A DNA stretch of 64,000 bases from Candidatus Electrothrix rattekaaiensis (GTDB taxonomy: Bacteria > Desulfobacterota > Desulfobulbia > Desulfobulbales > Desulfobulbaceae): the NCBI GenBank assembly GCA_032595675.1, contig JAVQMD010000002.1, positions 248,001-312,000 of the forward strand, written 5' to 3'. The position numbers were made by a program, and so were the translations under genes. A model generated the notes under the pieces. It worked only from the letters and a program-made list of their open reading frames with translations. It was not told where the DNA came from and made no database searches. Below are positions 44,259 through 52,691 of the stretch, piece after piece. The first letter of the stretch is position 1. Each line of letters opens with the position of its first letter.

Positions 44259-45182
44259 ATGAACAACAAACTCCTCCAAAGCATCCTCGGCAAAAAACAG
44301 GCCCTTGACCGTTATCGCCCGCTCCCCTCGGCCATCGTCAAAAAACTCGAAGAGGAATTCTCCATCGCATGGACCTATAACTCAAATGCGATAGAAGGCA
44401 ACACCCTCACTCTTCAGGAAACCGAAATAGTTCTCAACGCCGGGGTGACTATCGGCGGCAAAACCGTCAACGAACATTTTGAAGTTATCAACCATAAAAA
44501 CGGGATCGACTTCGTCAAATCTCTGGTCGCCAAGAAAGAACCTCTGACAGAGGACACGGTCAAGCAACTGCACGCACTCATCCTGCAATCAATTGACGAC
44601 ACAGAGGCGGGTGATTATCGACGACAAAATGTCCGCATCCTCGGTGCCCGGCATATTCCCCCGCAATCCTTGAAAGTTCCTCGCCTGATGAGTGAATTCA
44701 TTGCTTGGTTTCATGAAAATGAATACACTCTTTCCTCGCCGGTGCTTGCCGCAGAAATCCATTACAGGCTGGTTATGATCCATCCCTTCATTGACGGCAA
44801 TGGTCGAGTTGCCCGCTTGCTCATGAATCTTATTCTGATGAAACAAGGCTATCCTCCGGCCATTATCCTCAAGGTGGACAGAAAAAGGTACTATCGAGTC
44901 TTAAACGAAGCAAACCTCGGCACGCCCGAACCCTATGCAGATTTTATCGGCAGAGCAATAGAACAATCCTTGATTCTCTACCTCAACAGTATTGAACCGG
45001 ATCAGAAAGAAGACAGGATGTTCATCTCCCTCAAGGAAGCGGCAACATATTGCGATTACTCCCCGGAATATCTGTCTCTGCTGGCCCGAAAAGGAAGAAT
45101 CGCAGCAGTAAAAATGGATAATAAAAAATGGATGACCACGAAAGAGGCAATAGAGGAATACGTGCAAACTACAAGGAAATAA
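44259..45182 (+). CDS. Fic-family AMP transferase with C-terminal helix-turn-helix
   Basis: The 307-residue protein has the Fic core HPFIDGNGRVARLLMNLI from H175 and the N-terminal inhibitory helix SNAIEGN (residues 42-48, with Glu46), the mark of an autoinhibited class II Fic enzyme. Residues 255-305 are an excisionase-like helix-turn-helix (SLKEAATYCDYSPEYLSLLARKGRI). It would AMPylate proteins when inhibition is relieved. The DNA-binding tail suggests autoregulation or targeting. All catalytic residues are present. Confidence 0.93.
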   Translation: MNNKLLQSILGKKQALDRYRPLPSAIVKKLEEEFSIAWTYNSNAIEGNTLTLQETEIVLNAGVTIGGKTVNEHFEVINHKNGIDFVKSLVAKKEPLTEDTVKQLHALILQSIDDTEAGDYRRQNVRILGARHIPPQSLKVPRLMSEFIAWFHENEYTLSSPVLAAEIHYRLVMIHPFIDGNGRVARLLMNLILMKQGYPPAIILKVDRKRYYRVLNEANLGTPEPYADFIGRAIEQSLILYLNSIEPDQKEDRMFISLKEAATYCDYSPEYLSLLARKGRIAAVKMDNKKWMTTKEAIEEYVQTTRK

Positions 45183-45207
45183 GACAAAGGAAACAGAAAC
45201 AATACCT

Positions 45208-45699
45208 ATGGACGCAGCAACCCAACGCTTTATACGCATCGGCACAGCCAGCATCGGCCTTATCGGCCTGGATATCGCTTTGAACACCATCGCCCGTCAA
45301 GAGGTGAGTGAAATCGAAGCAGTGGATTTCCTCTTTGCCGAAATCAGCCAACAAAACTATATCCCGCCGGGTAATCAGGAAAAATATAAACAGGCCCTCT
45401 TGACCGCCTATCGCAAACACTGCAATATAGCCACGGAGGAAGCCGGACTGGTCATTCGCATTTTCGGCACCGGCTGCGTCAGCTGCAACAGCCTTCAGAC
45501 CTTGGTTATCGAAATCCTTGACCGTCTGAAGCTGGCCGCTGATATTGAACAGATTCATGATCCTGATGAGATCGGTCGAGCCGGGGTAACCATGACACCC
45601 GCCCTGATGATCAACGGCACCATAAAAAGCACCGGCCTCATGCCCACTCCGGTACAGGTCGAACAATGGATAATGGATACAGATACAGGAGGCAGATAA
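45208..45699 (+). CDS. Thioredoxin-like protein with N-terminal extension
   Basis: Residues 85-155 match small MTH895-like thioredoxins: LVIRIFGTGCVSCNSLQTLVIEIL with CVSC, and GVTMTPALMINGTIKSTGLMP with the cis-Pro. The first 75 residues (FIRIGTASIGLIGLDIALNTIARQEVSEIEAVDFLFAEISQ) are helical and not part of the usual fold. It overlaps the MscS-type gene by one base (TAATG), so the two are coupled. Confidence 0.8.
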   Translation: MDAATQRFIRIGTASIGLIGLDIALNTIARQEVSEIEAVDFLFAEISQQNYIPPGNQEKYKQALLTAYRKHCNIATEEAGLVIRIFGTGCVSCNSLQTLVIEILDRLKLAADIEQIHDPDEIGRAGVTMTPALMINGTIKSTGLMPTPVQVEQWIMDTDTGGR

Positions 45700-46976
45700 T
45701 GCATGAACAACCCAATCTTTTGATTGCCTGGCTTGAACAGGCAGGTCTTTCCCGTACCTTCTCAGTCCCGATTACCTATACCCTGATTATTTTTTCGGTC
45801 TTTTTCACGGCTGTGCTGGCGACTTGGTTTGTCCGTCGTTTCCTGATCCGCTCACTCATAAAAGTCATCCGCAATAATCGTCTGAGCTGGGATAATGCCT
45901 TGACAGATCATTATTTTTTCACCCGTCTGTCATGGTTTGTCCCGGTGCTCATCTTCTATATTGCCCAGGACATTCTCCTTCCGCCGGATTCTCAATGGCT
46001 GGAACTGATTCCTCGCCTGATCTTCTGCGGTTTTATCCTGGCAGGAATCCGGTCAATCAGTGCCCTGCTCAAGGCCACAAACAGTATCTACCGCTCCCGC
46101 CACCTCCAAACCGGCAAGACCATTCGAGGCTATATTGATGCCATCAGAATCATTGCCTACCTCTTAGCTGCCATTTTCATGGCCAGCACCCTTACCGGCC
46201 ATTCTCCCTGGGGACTCCTTTCCGTTATGGGTGGCCTCACAGCCCTGATAATGCTCATCTTTCGGGATACTATTCTCGGCTTTATCGGTGCTATTCAGCT
46301 CACAACCAATGATATGATCAGAGTGGGCGATTGGATTGAGATGGAGTCACACGGTGCGGACGGCGATGTCATTGAGGTCTCCATTCACTCGGTCCGGGTA
46401 CGGAATTGGAATAAGACCATTACCACCATTCCCACCTATGCCCTGATCGCCAATCCCTTTAAAAACTGGCGCGGCATGACCGAATCCGGGGGACGCAGGA
46501 TTAAACGGGCCCTGCATCTTGACATGACCTCGATCCGTTTTCTGACTGAGGAGGAATTGGATAAACTGGAGGAGATTCGTATCCTGCGGGAGTATCTCCA
46601 TAGCAAAAGAGAGGAGATAAAGAAATACAACAGAGCACGCGGTGCAGAGGCGAGCGAGACAATCAACGGGCGTTGCCAAACCAATGCTGGCCTTTTTCGG
46701 GCCTATATTTCAGCATGGCTTCAGGAACATCCGAAAATTCATAAGAAGATGACCTTCCTCATCCGGCAACTGGAACCCGGTCCTACAGGCATGCCTATGG
46801 AGATTTACGTTTTCAGCAATGATCAGGTCTGGGCCAATTATGAGGCCTTGCAGGCGGACATCTTTGATCATCTGATCGCCATCCTGCCGTATTTTGATCT
46901 GCGCGTTTTTCAGCAGCCTTCCAGCTACGATTTCAGAACATTCTCCAAAAGCGAGACCCGGTCGATTGAACAATAA
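45699..46976 (+). CDS. MscS-family mechanosensitive channel (YbdG/MscM type)
   Basis: The 425-residue protein has four or five N-terminal membrane segments, a pore-lining segment rich in Gly/Ala (MGGLTALIMLIFRDTILGFIGAIQLTTNDMIRVGDWIE), the MscS beta domain and a larger C-terminal domain as in YbdG. It opens under membrane tension to release solutes. The start at 45699 has GGAGG six bases upstream. Confidence 0.92.
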   Translation: MHEQPNLLIAWLEQAGLSRTFSVPITYTLIIFSVFFTAVLATWFVRRFLIRSLIKVIRNNRLSWDNALTDHYFFTRLSWFVPVLIFYIAQDILLPPDSQWLELIPRLIFCGFILAGIRSISALLKATNSIYRSRHLQTGKTIRGYIDAIRIIAYLLAAIFMASTLTGHSPWGLLSVMGGLTALIMLIFRDTILGFIGAIQLTTNDMIRVGDWIEMESHGADGDVIEVSIHSVRVRNWNKTITTIPTYALIANPFKNWRGMTESGGRRIKRALHLDMTSIRFLTEEELDKLEEIRILREYLHSKREEIKKYNRARGAEASETINGRCQTNAGLFRAYISAWLQEHPKIHKKMTFLIRQLEPGPTGMPMEIYVFSNDQVWANYEALQADIFDHLIAILPYFDLRVFQQPSSYDFRTFSKSETRSIEQ

Positions 46977-47067
46977 GCGCGGCTTCACAGCCTGGGCAAA
47001 AAGCCGCGCTCCTGCAAGGATGAACGTTGAACAAATCGATAAACAAAAACCGATGAACAACTGCTCC

Positions 47068-47295
47068 TTACACTTCCTGCACAGTGTAACTGCACTCAGC
47101 AATAATATCCTCTCGATTGTGAGGACAATCATCCGGTTGCTTATTCGGGCACTCCGCATCGTACCATCTGTTTCCGGCAAGCGTCATTGCCGCATCCTTG
47201 GACTCGGCCTCCACAGTGTACCTCTGCTGCCCCATCTTGCAGGTACAGGCCTCGGCTCGTTTCCCCGGTTTAATCTTTACCGTGTATTTCGGCAT
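47068..47295 (-). CDS. Small Cys-rich protein, unknown
   Basis: The 75-residue product (MPKYTVKIKPGKRAEACTCK...) starts after a strong AAGGAGG site, so the short gene is likely real. It holds six cysteines (CTC, AECPNKQPDDCPH, IIAEC) in two clusters and a repeated YTV motif at both ends, which suggests a small beta protein with a zinc or disulfide knot. No known family is recognised. Confidence 0.65.
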   Translation of the reverse strand: MPKYTVKIKPGKRAEACTCKMGQQRYTVEAESKDAAMTLAGNRWYDAECPNKQPDDCPHNREDIIAECSYTVQEV

Positions 47296-47681
47296 AATCA
47301 GAACCTCCTTGCTTACATTTTCTCTGAAGAATATACTCTGCCTTGCAGCGGACAAAAACAGACCGCCTGCAACGCGAAATGTCCCAACATAACATTATCT
47401 TTGAGAAAGAAAAGGAAAAAAAGACCAAAAAGTACAATTTTGTATTATCCAAAAAATCTAAAAACCCCCCTCCGAGAGGATTTTGGGCAAATAAACAAGC
47501 GGGCGGAAGAACAAAGGAAATCCATTGGATTTAATTGGAATATCAGCTATCATCACATCATCATACGATCGAAATAAGACGAGAACATAGGCCTCCCAGC
47601 AGCAAAGGACACCGCAGGAATCAACCTATCGGATAACGTAGCGGGGCCACTGAAGAGATCCTTAGGATCGGAGAAAACAAC
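47296..47681. other. Spacer before the TIR-NACHT region
   Basis: No convincing gene is seen in these 386 bases. GATCCTTAGGATC (47657-47669) is a 13-base palindrome next to the ribosome site of the following gene. The middle part is A-rich on the plus strand. Confidence 0.5.
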
Positions 47682-48011
47682 ATGATGCTTGTCGGAAAAA
47701 TTATCGTCTTTCTTCTCGGGATGGGAGTGGCTGTCCAGGTTGTCGCTGCCTTTTACCGCATCATTGATCTCTGGTACACAATCCGTACTGAGTATCCACG
47801 GGTTATCCGAGGTATTGTGTTCTGGTGCGGTATCAGCAGCCTCATTGCCTTTCTGGTCGGAGACAACTTACGCAATACCTTTCTCGGGGGGATGATTTTT
47901 TATATTCCTTTTTATCTAGCCAACTTTTTTCTCCTTCAATCCATCATAAAATATCGTTACAAAAAGGCTGAACAAGATATACATGATGAACAGCAGGAAG
48001 AATCACACTGA
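47682..48011 (+). CDS. Small membrane protein, unknown
   Basis: The 109-residue protein has three hydrophobic segments (IIVFLLGMGVAVQVVAAF, GIVFWCGISSLIAFLVG, MIFYIPFYLANFFLL) and a charged C-terminal tail (KKAEQDIHDEQQEES). GGAG lies upstream of two adjacent ATG codons. It is 114 bases before the TIR gene on the same strand. A membrane partner for the TIR/NACHT genes is possible but rests on position only. Confidence 0.6.
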   Translation: MMLVGKIIVFLLGMGVAVQVVAAFYRIIDLWYTIRTEYPRVIRGIVFWCGISSLIAFLVGDNLRNTFLGGMIFYIPFYLANFFLLQSIIKYRYKKAEQDIHDEQQEESH

Positions 48012-48125
48012 TAATCTCCACAAGGGGATGATTGTTTCTTCCCGTTAATCGATCAGAAAATCTCTGATGGAAATGCTCATCATGCGCTCCGTACAGAGGC
48101 AACATAAAAAGGAAGGAGAACCAAC

Positions 48126-48509
48126 GTGGCAAACGTGTTCATAAGTCACCGCAAGGCAGACGTGGCCTTGGCGGCGCAGCTGGCACAGGAAGTCAAGGGG
48201 GCCGGGCATGAGGTCTGGTTTGACGACTGGAAGATTGACATCGGCGACTCAATTGTCGAGCGGATCAATGAGGGGCTGGTGGGCATGTCCTATCTCGTGC
48301 TCTGTTATTCCTCGTCCGGGATGTCGGACTGGGTGAATCGGGAATGGATGCCGACCCTGTCCCGGCAGCTGAGCGGCCAGCCGGTAAAGATTCTGCCGGT
48401 GCTGCTCAGCGGCGGCGAGTCTCCTGCCATCTTGGCGGACATCAAATACGCTGATCTGGTCAAGGACTGGAACCAAGGTGTGCAGGCCTTACTCAAGGCC
48501 ATCAGGTAA
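48126..48509 (+). CDS. TIR-domain protein (predicted NAD-consuming effector)
   Basis: The 127-residue protein is one TIR domain: VFISHRKADVALAAQLAQEV at the start, the BB-loop region WFDDWKIDIGDSI, and SDWVNREWMP, in which Glu73 is at the position of the catalytic glutamate of TIR NADases. The start is GTG after AAGGAGA. The NACHT gene follows after 15 bases with its own AAGGAGA site, so the two form a unit. Bacterial TIR effectors usually deplete NAD or make signal nucleotides upon phage sensing. Confidence 0.9.
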   Translation: MANVFISHRKADVALAAQLAQEVKGAGHEVWFDDWKIDIGDSIVERINEGLVGMSYLVLCYSSSGMSDWVNREWMPTLSRQLSGQPVKILPVLLSGGESPAILADIKYADLVKDWNQGVQALLKAIR

Positions 48510-48524
48510 GGGTAAGGAGAGGTC

Positions 48525-51500
48525 ATGAAGGTATTGATCGCACACGCAGAGGGGGAAGCCGAGCAGGCAAAAAAGTTGGATGCACCGCTGCGTGAGGCAG
48601 GGTACAAGCCGGTGCATTACGGTACGATCCTGGTCGGTGAGTCTCTGACAGAGGAAGCGGGTAAGGTGCTGAATAGCAACGGACCGGTGGTGCTCTGCGG
48701 CACGATCAAAGCCACAGGCACTCGTTTTGCCCGGCGTTTGGTCAATGCAGCCCGCAGTGGAAGCGGGGCTGTCCGGGTCTTTCCCGTGCGAATAGAAGAG
48801 GAAGCTGATCTGGAAGCCTTGACCTGGGATGGCAAGCCTGCCGAGTACTGGCAAAATCCGACCAAAGCCGCAGAGCAAGTAATTGAATCCCTCAAGCAAT
48901 ACTATCCCCTGAATGCCGATGCGCGGCAGGTGATCCGGCAGCATAGTCTGGAGGAACGCTACCGGGAGCTGGCCCTCAAATCCTGCGATATCGTTGATCT
49001 GACCAACCTGCCTGAAGACGACCGCCATCTGGCCTCACGGGAGCTGGAGCTGCGGCGGCTCTATGTGGCCCTGCGGATGCAACTGGAGATTAAGGCCGGG
49101 GATGAGGCGGACGAAAAGACCCTGCTGGCCTTGGAGGCCCTGGAAGAGCGTCGGAGCAAGGGCTGGGGCCGGACAGAAGGGTATCGCAGCGGGGAGGAAG
49201 AGCGTGTTGCCCTGGGGGAACGGTTGGCAGAGGTGCAGCGGCTGGTGGTCCTGGGTGATCCCGGTGCAGGCAAGAGCACCCTGTTGCGCTGGCTGGCCAC
49301 TGCCTACCTGCTCCGTTTGCAGCAGCATCCGGACTGGCGCGATCTGCCCGATGTTGCCAGCCTGCCGGATAAGGACTGGCTGCCGATCCTGATCCGCTGC
49401 CGTGATCTGCCGCCGGAGGCTGCCGACTGCCTGGAGACCATGCTCCAACACAGCCTGCGCAAGAGCGAATTCCCGCAACAGGAATGTGCGAATCTCTGTG
49501 CCCTGCTGCGCAACAAGCTGGAACAGGGCGAGGCCCTGCTGCTGGTGGATGGGCTGGACGAAATCACCGAACCAGGGGCACGGGCGCGCTTTGCCCAGCA
49601 GATCGAACAGATCAGTCGGGCTTATGAGCAGGCCCCGCTGATCGTGACTTCGCGCATTGTCGGGTATCGGGAGATGGGCTATCGTCTTCGGGCCGGGTTC
49701 GAGCATCTCACTGTGGCTGATCTGTCCAAAGAGGATAAAGACGACTTTGCCCGCCGTTGGTGTGCCCTGACCGAGCGGTCGGAACGCCGGGAGACGGCTG
49801 CTGAGGAGCTAATCCGGGACATGCACTCCAGTGACCGCATCGAACGGCTCACCGGCAACCCCATGCTCCTGACCACTATGGCCCTGATCAAGCGCAAGCT
49901 CAACAGGCTGCCCCAACGTCGGGTTGATCTTTATGAAAAGGCAGTGGAGGTGCTGCTCAACTGGCGCAGTGCGGTGGACGAGCCGCTCGACCCGCGCGAG
50001 GCCCTGCCGCAGCTGGAATATCTGGCCTACGCCATGTGCGTCCAAGGGATTCAGCAGATTCGGGAGGATCAGGTTTTGGATCTGTTGCGCCGGGTACGAG
50101 AGGAATACCCGAACATCCACCCCCTGCGCCAGCACAGCCCGGAGGAGTTCCTCGGCCTGCTGGAACGCCGCACCGGCCTGCTGATTCAGAGCGGCCACAC
50201 CCGGCATAAAGGGCGTTCTGAGCCGGTGTACGAATTCCGCCACCTCACCTTTCAGGAGTATCTGGCCGGGATTGCCCTGGTAGCCGGGCATTATCAGGGG
50301 CGAGACAAGAGTAAATCCTTGGCCGAGGTGATTGCGCCCTTGGCTGGGCAGATGGAAATGGATGGTGAAGACCACGAGAAGAAAGTGAAGGAGAATTGGC
50401 GGGAAGTACTGCGTCTATGTTTAGCAGCCTGCAACGATGATGATGTTGATGCAGCCCTGCTTGCTATTCTGCACCCCCTGCCTGATGAATTAGGAACCGT
50501 CCGTCCTCGTTCAGTGCAAGCCGCCTTATGCTTGGCCGATGAATCTAATGTGAGCGAAGTGGTAGCACAAGAAGTGTTGCTGAGCTTAGTGAAGCAGGTA
50601 ACAATAGACGATGGCAAGGCATTTCTAATAGATATATTATCTCTTTTGGATATTGCCATATTAGATATAGCCGCTTCCCGCTGGGCAAATTTGCTGAAAG
50701 AATATCTACTGGATGAATTTTTTCGATGTGATGATATTCTGGGGAAACGTTCTAATTTCGTCGGGCTTTATTGTATAGTTCAGAGAAGGCAAGTGCCTTC
50801 AGGAGAACCTGAATTTTCCTCTTGGTTGGCCGGACAGGCAATGCAGCTACAAAACGAAAACTGCGGCGAACGGGAGGCAGCGGCAATTGTTTTTTCTGTA
50901 ATAGATTTGGTCGTTATCGGGAAGAACTCTCAAACGCCGGGCATAATAAATGGCCTGATCCATTGTTTATCGGGCAGCTTAGCCTTGAGCCATGCGGCAT
51001 CTTGGGCTTTATACTGGATGAACAATGCAAGGCATAAGGAGTATATTTGGCATCCTTCTCCACAGCAGCTCCAACAGTTACTCACAATTGCAGCTAATCA
51101 AAATTGCGACAGTAAAACTCTATATTGGTTATTCAAAATATTTGGAAAAGAAAAATCAATTCAGTCGATTCCTATCCTTTTGTCACATCTACCTGTGAAT
51201 TCATCTAGAATCCGTCAAGCTATTATTGAGGCATTGATTACTATTGGTGGAGAAAAAACATTGGCCGCATTGAAGGTATATTTACAGGATAAGGATGAAG
51301 CTGTGCGGTGTGCTGTCTTGTGGGGATTAGCCAAAACTTGCGAAAATGAGATTGATCGTAAGTTGCTATCGAAAGGTCTATATGGATTCGGGCTGATGAT
51401 GTTAGACCCGCAAGCCCCCATCACCACCGCCCGCATTGCCGAGGCTGCCGAAGACCTAGAACAGCCTGAGGAAGAAATCGCCCGTCGGTACAAAGAACTG

Positions 51501-51557
51501 GCACAGCGATTCGATCTCATTCTGGAGCCGGAGGCGGCGGCAATGGCCGGAAAATAA
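48525..51557 (+). CDS. TIR-like/NACHT/HEAT STAND ATPase (NLR-like defence protein)
   Basis: Residues 1-125 are a second TIR-like domain (MKVLIAHAEGEAEQAKKLDA...VVLCGTIKATGT). The NACHT ATPase follows: Walker A GDPGAGKST at 243-251, Walker B LLLVDGLDEI near 338-347, sensor VTSRIVGYR near 375, then the winged-helix/superhelical region with RHLTFQEYLAG near 575. Residues 640-1010 carry HEAT-like repeats, the probable ligand sensor. NACHT proteins of this kind sense phage products and activate an effector. The sensor half is markedly AT-richer than both the NACHT core and the last 45 residues. Confidence 0.92.
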   Translation: MKVLIAHAEGEAEQAKKLDAPLREAGYKPVHYGTILVGESLTEEAGKVLNSNGPVVLCGTIKATGTRFARRLVNAARSGSGAVRVFPVRIEEEADLEALTWDGKPAEYWQNPTKAAEQVIESLKQYYPLNADARQVIRQHSLEERYRELALKSCDIVDLTNLPEDDRHLASRELELRRLYVALRMQLEIKAGDEADEKTLLALEALEERRSKGWGRTEGYRSGEEERVALGERLAEVQRLVVLGDPGAGKSTLLRWLATAYLLRLQQHPDWRDLPDVASLPDKDWLPILIRCRDLPPEAADCLETMLQHSLRKSEFPQQECANLCALLRNKLEQGEALLLVDGLDEITEPGARARFAQQIEQISRAYEQAPLIVTSRIVGYREMGYRLRAGFEHLTVADLSKEDKDDFARRWCALTERSERRETAAEELIRDMHSSDRIERLTGNPMLLTTMALIKRKLNRLPQRRVDLYEKAVEVLLNWRSAVDEPLDPREALPQLEYLAYAMCVQGIQQIREDQVLDLLRRVREEYPNIHPLRQHSPEEFLGLLERRTGLLIQSGHTRHKGRSEPVYEFRHLTFQEYLAGIALVAGHYQGRDKSKSLAEVIAPLAGQMEMDGEDHEKKVKENWREVLRLCLAACNDDDVDAALLAILHPLPDELGTVRPRSVQAALCLADESNVSEVVAQEVLLSLVKQVTIDDGKAFLIDILSLLDIAILDIAASRWANLLKEYLLDEFFRCDDILGKRSNFVGLYCIVQRRQVPSGEPEFSSWLAGQAMQLQNENCGEREAAAIVFSVIDLVVIGKNSQTPGIINGLIHCLSGSLALSHAASWALYWMNNARHKEYIWHPSPQQLQQLLTIAANQNCDSKTLYWLFKIFGKEKSIQSIPILLSHLPVNSSRIRQAIIEALITIGGEKTLAALKVYLQDKDEAVRCAVLWGLAKTCENEIDRKLLSKGLYGFGLMMLDPQAPITTARIAEAAEDLEQPEEEIARRYKELAQRFDLILEPEAAAMAGK

Positions 51558-51644
51558 TACGGCACTCTCCTCGTACCCCGCCACCCAAACCAAAGCAAAT
51601 TCGACCAAGTCCTGGAATGGGCCGAGAAGCAGCAGGTGAGATAG
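51558..51644 (+). pseudogene. In-frame 3' tail after the NACHT stop (tail-repeat copy 1)
   Basis: Directly after the NACHT TAA, and in its frame, the sequence reads YGTLLVPRHP then NQSKFDQVLEWAEKQQVR and TAG. Copy 5 at 55495-55662 reads KKYGTLLAPPSPNQSKFDQ in the same relation, so the stop (TAA) may replace a lysine codon (AAA). The repeat core is 51590-51636. Confidence 0.8.
51590..51636 (+). repeat. Tail repeat, copy 1
   Basis: 47-base core CCAAAGCAAATTCGACCAAG ... GGGCCGAGAAGCAGCAGG. Six copies lie between 51.59 and 56.50 kb, all in the same orientation. Confidence 0.93.
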
Positions 51645-51664
51645 GGGCGTTTCGCGAAACGCCC
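51645..51664. repeat. Perfect 20-base palindrome after tail copy 1
   Basis: GGGCGTTTCGCGAAACGCCC directly after the tail stop codon. A near-palindrome with the same centre follows copy 3 (52572-52591). It could act as a terminator-like hairpin or a recombination feature. Confidence 0.85.
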
Positions 51665-51757
51665 TTACTGTCGCCACGCAGCTCTTGCATCCTCATCTAT
51701 CACAGTGTATCATCCATATACGTACCCCTTCAATACTCCAATGAAAAAAGGTGGATT

Positions 51758-52009
51758 ATGCATACATTAAAAGCCTATGAAGAAGTGGTTGATTTCATAG
51801 CATCAGGTACAAATCCTGATACTGTCGCCGCCTTCAAACCCTCTGATGCTGTCAGAGAACGGGTAAGAGACCTTCTGTATTTTGAAAAAACAAAAGGTCT
51901 CACCCTGGAAGAAACATCTGAACTTGATCATTATATGCAGCTCGAACATTTAATGCGGCTAGCAAAGGCAAGGGCACGGAAATATGCCTCCGGCAAGCAG
52001 ATACATTAA
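51758..52009 (+). CDS. Small protein coupled to the HNH nuclease gene
   Basis: The 83-residue helical protein (MHTLKAYEEVVDFIASGTNP...LTLEETSELDHYMQLEHLMRLAKARARKY) resembles small antitoxin-like proteins often paired with HNH or PIN genes. The start at 51758 has AAAGGTGG upstream. Its end overlaps the HNH gene by 26 bases, so translation is coupled. An antitoxin or immunity role is inferred from layout. Confidence 0.72.
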   Translation: MHTLKAYEEVVDFIASGTNPDTVAAFKPSDAVRERVRDLLYFEKTKGLTLEETSELDHYMQLEHLMRLAKARARKYASGKQIH

Positions 52010-52424
52010 TCCCGATTTGCGGCAGTTTGTAGCGGAGCGGGCTGAACACCTCTGTGAATACTGCCTGATCCACGAAGACGACACCTACCTGGGTTGCGAA
52101 ATAGACCATATTATCAGCCTGAAACACGGAGGCATATCAGATGCCGACAATCTGGCTTATGCATGTACTTTCTGCAACCGCCATAAAGGAAGCGATGTCG
52201 GCTCTGTTCTCAATGATACGGAGTTTGTACGGTTCTACAATCCGAGGCAGGATCAATGGTCGGAACATTTTCACCTGGAAGGTCTCAATATCCGACCACT
52301 TACTTCTATCGGCGAAGCAACAGCAAAAATCCTGCTGTTCAATGCCGAGGAAAGACTCCTTGAACGGGAATCTTTGATTGAGATCGGCAGATATCCCTCC
52401 TTGTCCGCGATGAAGGTCTTGTGA
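51984..52424 (+). CDS. HNH endonuclease
   Basis: The 146-residue protein has a clear HNH site: CEYCLIHEDDTYLGCEIDHIISLKHGG, then DNLAYACTFCNRHKGSD, giving two zinc CxxC pairs and the His-Asn-His catalytic set. The C-terminal half is helical (GEATAKILLFNAEERLLERESLIEIGRYP). It may act on foreign DNA or as a toxin with the preceding protein. It lies between tail-repeat copies 1 and 2, forming one cassette. Confidence 0.88.
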   Translation: MPPASRYINPDLRQFVAERAEHLCEYCLIHEDDTYLGCEIDHIISLKHGGISDADNLAYACTFCNRHKGSDVGSVLNDTEFVRFYNPRQDQWSEHFHLEGLNIRPLTSIGEATAKILLFNAEERLLERESLIEIGRYPSLSAMKVL

Positions 52425-52441
52425 TCTCCCTTTCTCCCCAA

Positions 52442-52488
52442 CCAAAGCAAATTCGATCAAGTCCTGAAATGGGCCGAGAAGCAGCAGG
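52442..52488 (+). repeat. Tail repeat, copy 2
   Basis: 47-base core, preceded by a C-rich stretch (CTCCCTTTCTCCCCAA) as in other copies. Only 26 bases separate its end from the start of copy 3, so this interval holds no gene (an empty slot). Confidence 0.93.
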
Positions 52489-52514
52489 AAAATACTCGCG
52501 CCACCACCACCCGG

Positions 52515-52561
52515 CCAAAGCAAATTCGATCAAGTGTTGGAATGGGCCGAGAAGCAGCAGG
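52515..52561 (+). repeat. Tail repeat, copy 3
   Basis: 47-base core with GTGTTGG in place of GTCCTGG, followed by GTGAGAAATAAGAGTGTTTC then GCGAAACGCTC, the same downstream hairpin type as after copy 1. Confidence 0.93.
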
Positions 52562-52691
52562 TGAGAAATAAGAGTGTTTCGCGAAACGCTCCCTTACACC
52601 GCTACGCCCCCTCTTGCGTCCTGATTCATCGTGCTGTATCCTGCAATAAGACTCCCGATATCTTCACCTCGTAACAACAGGAGGAAAAAAC

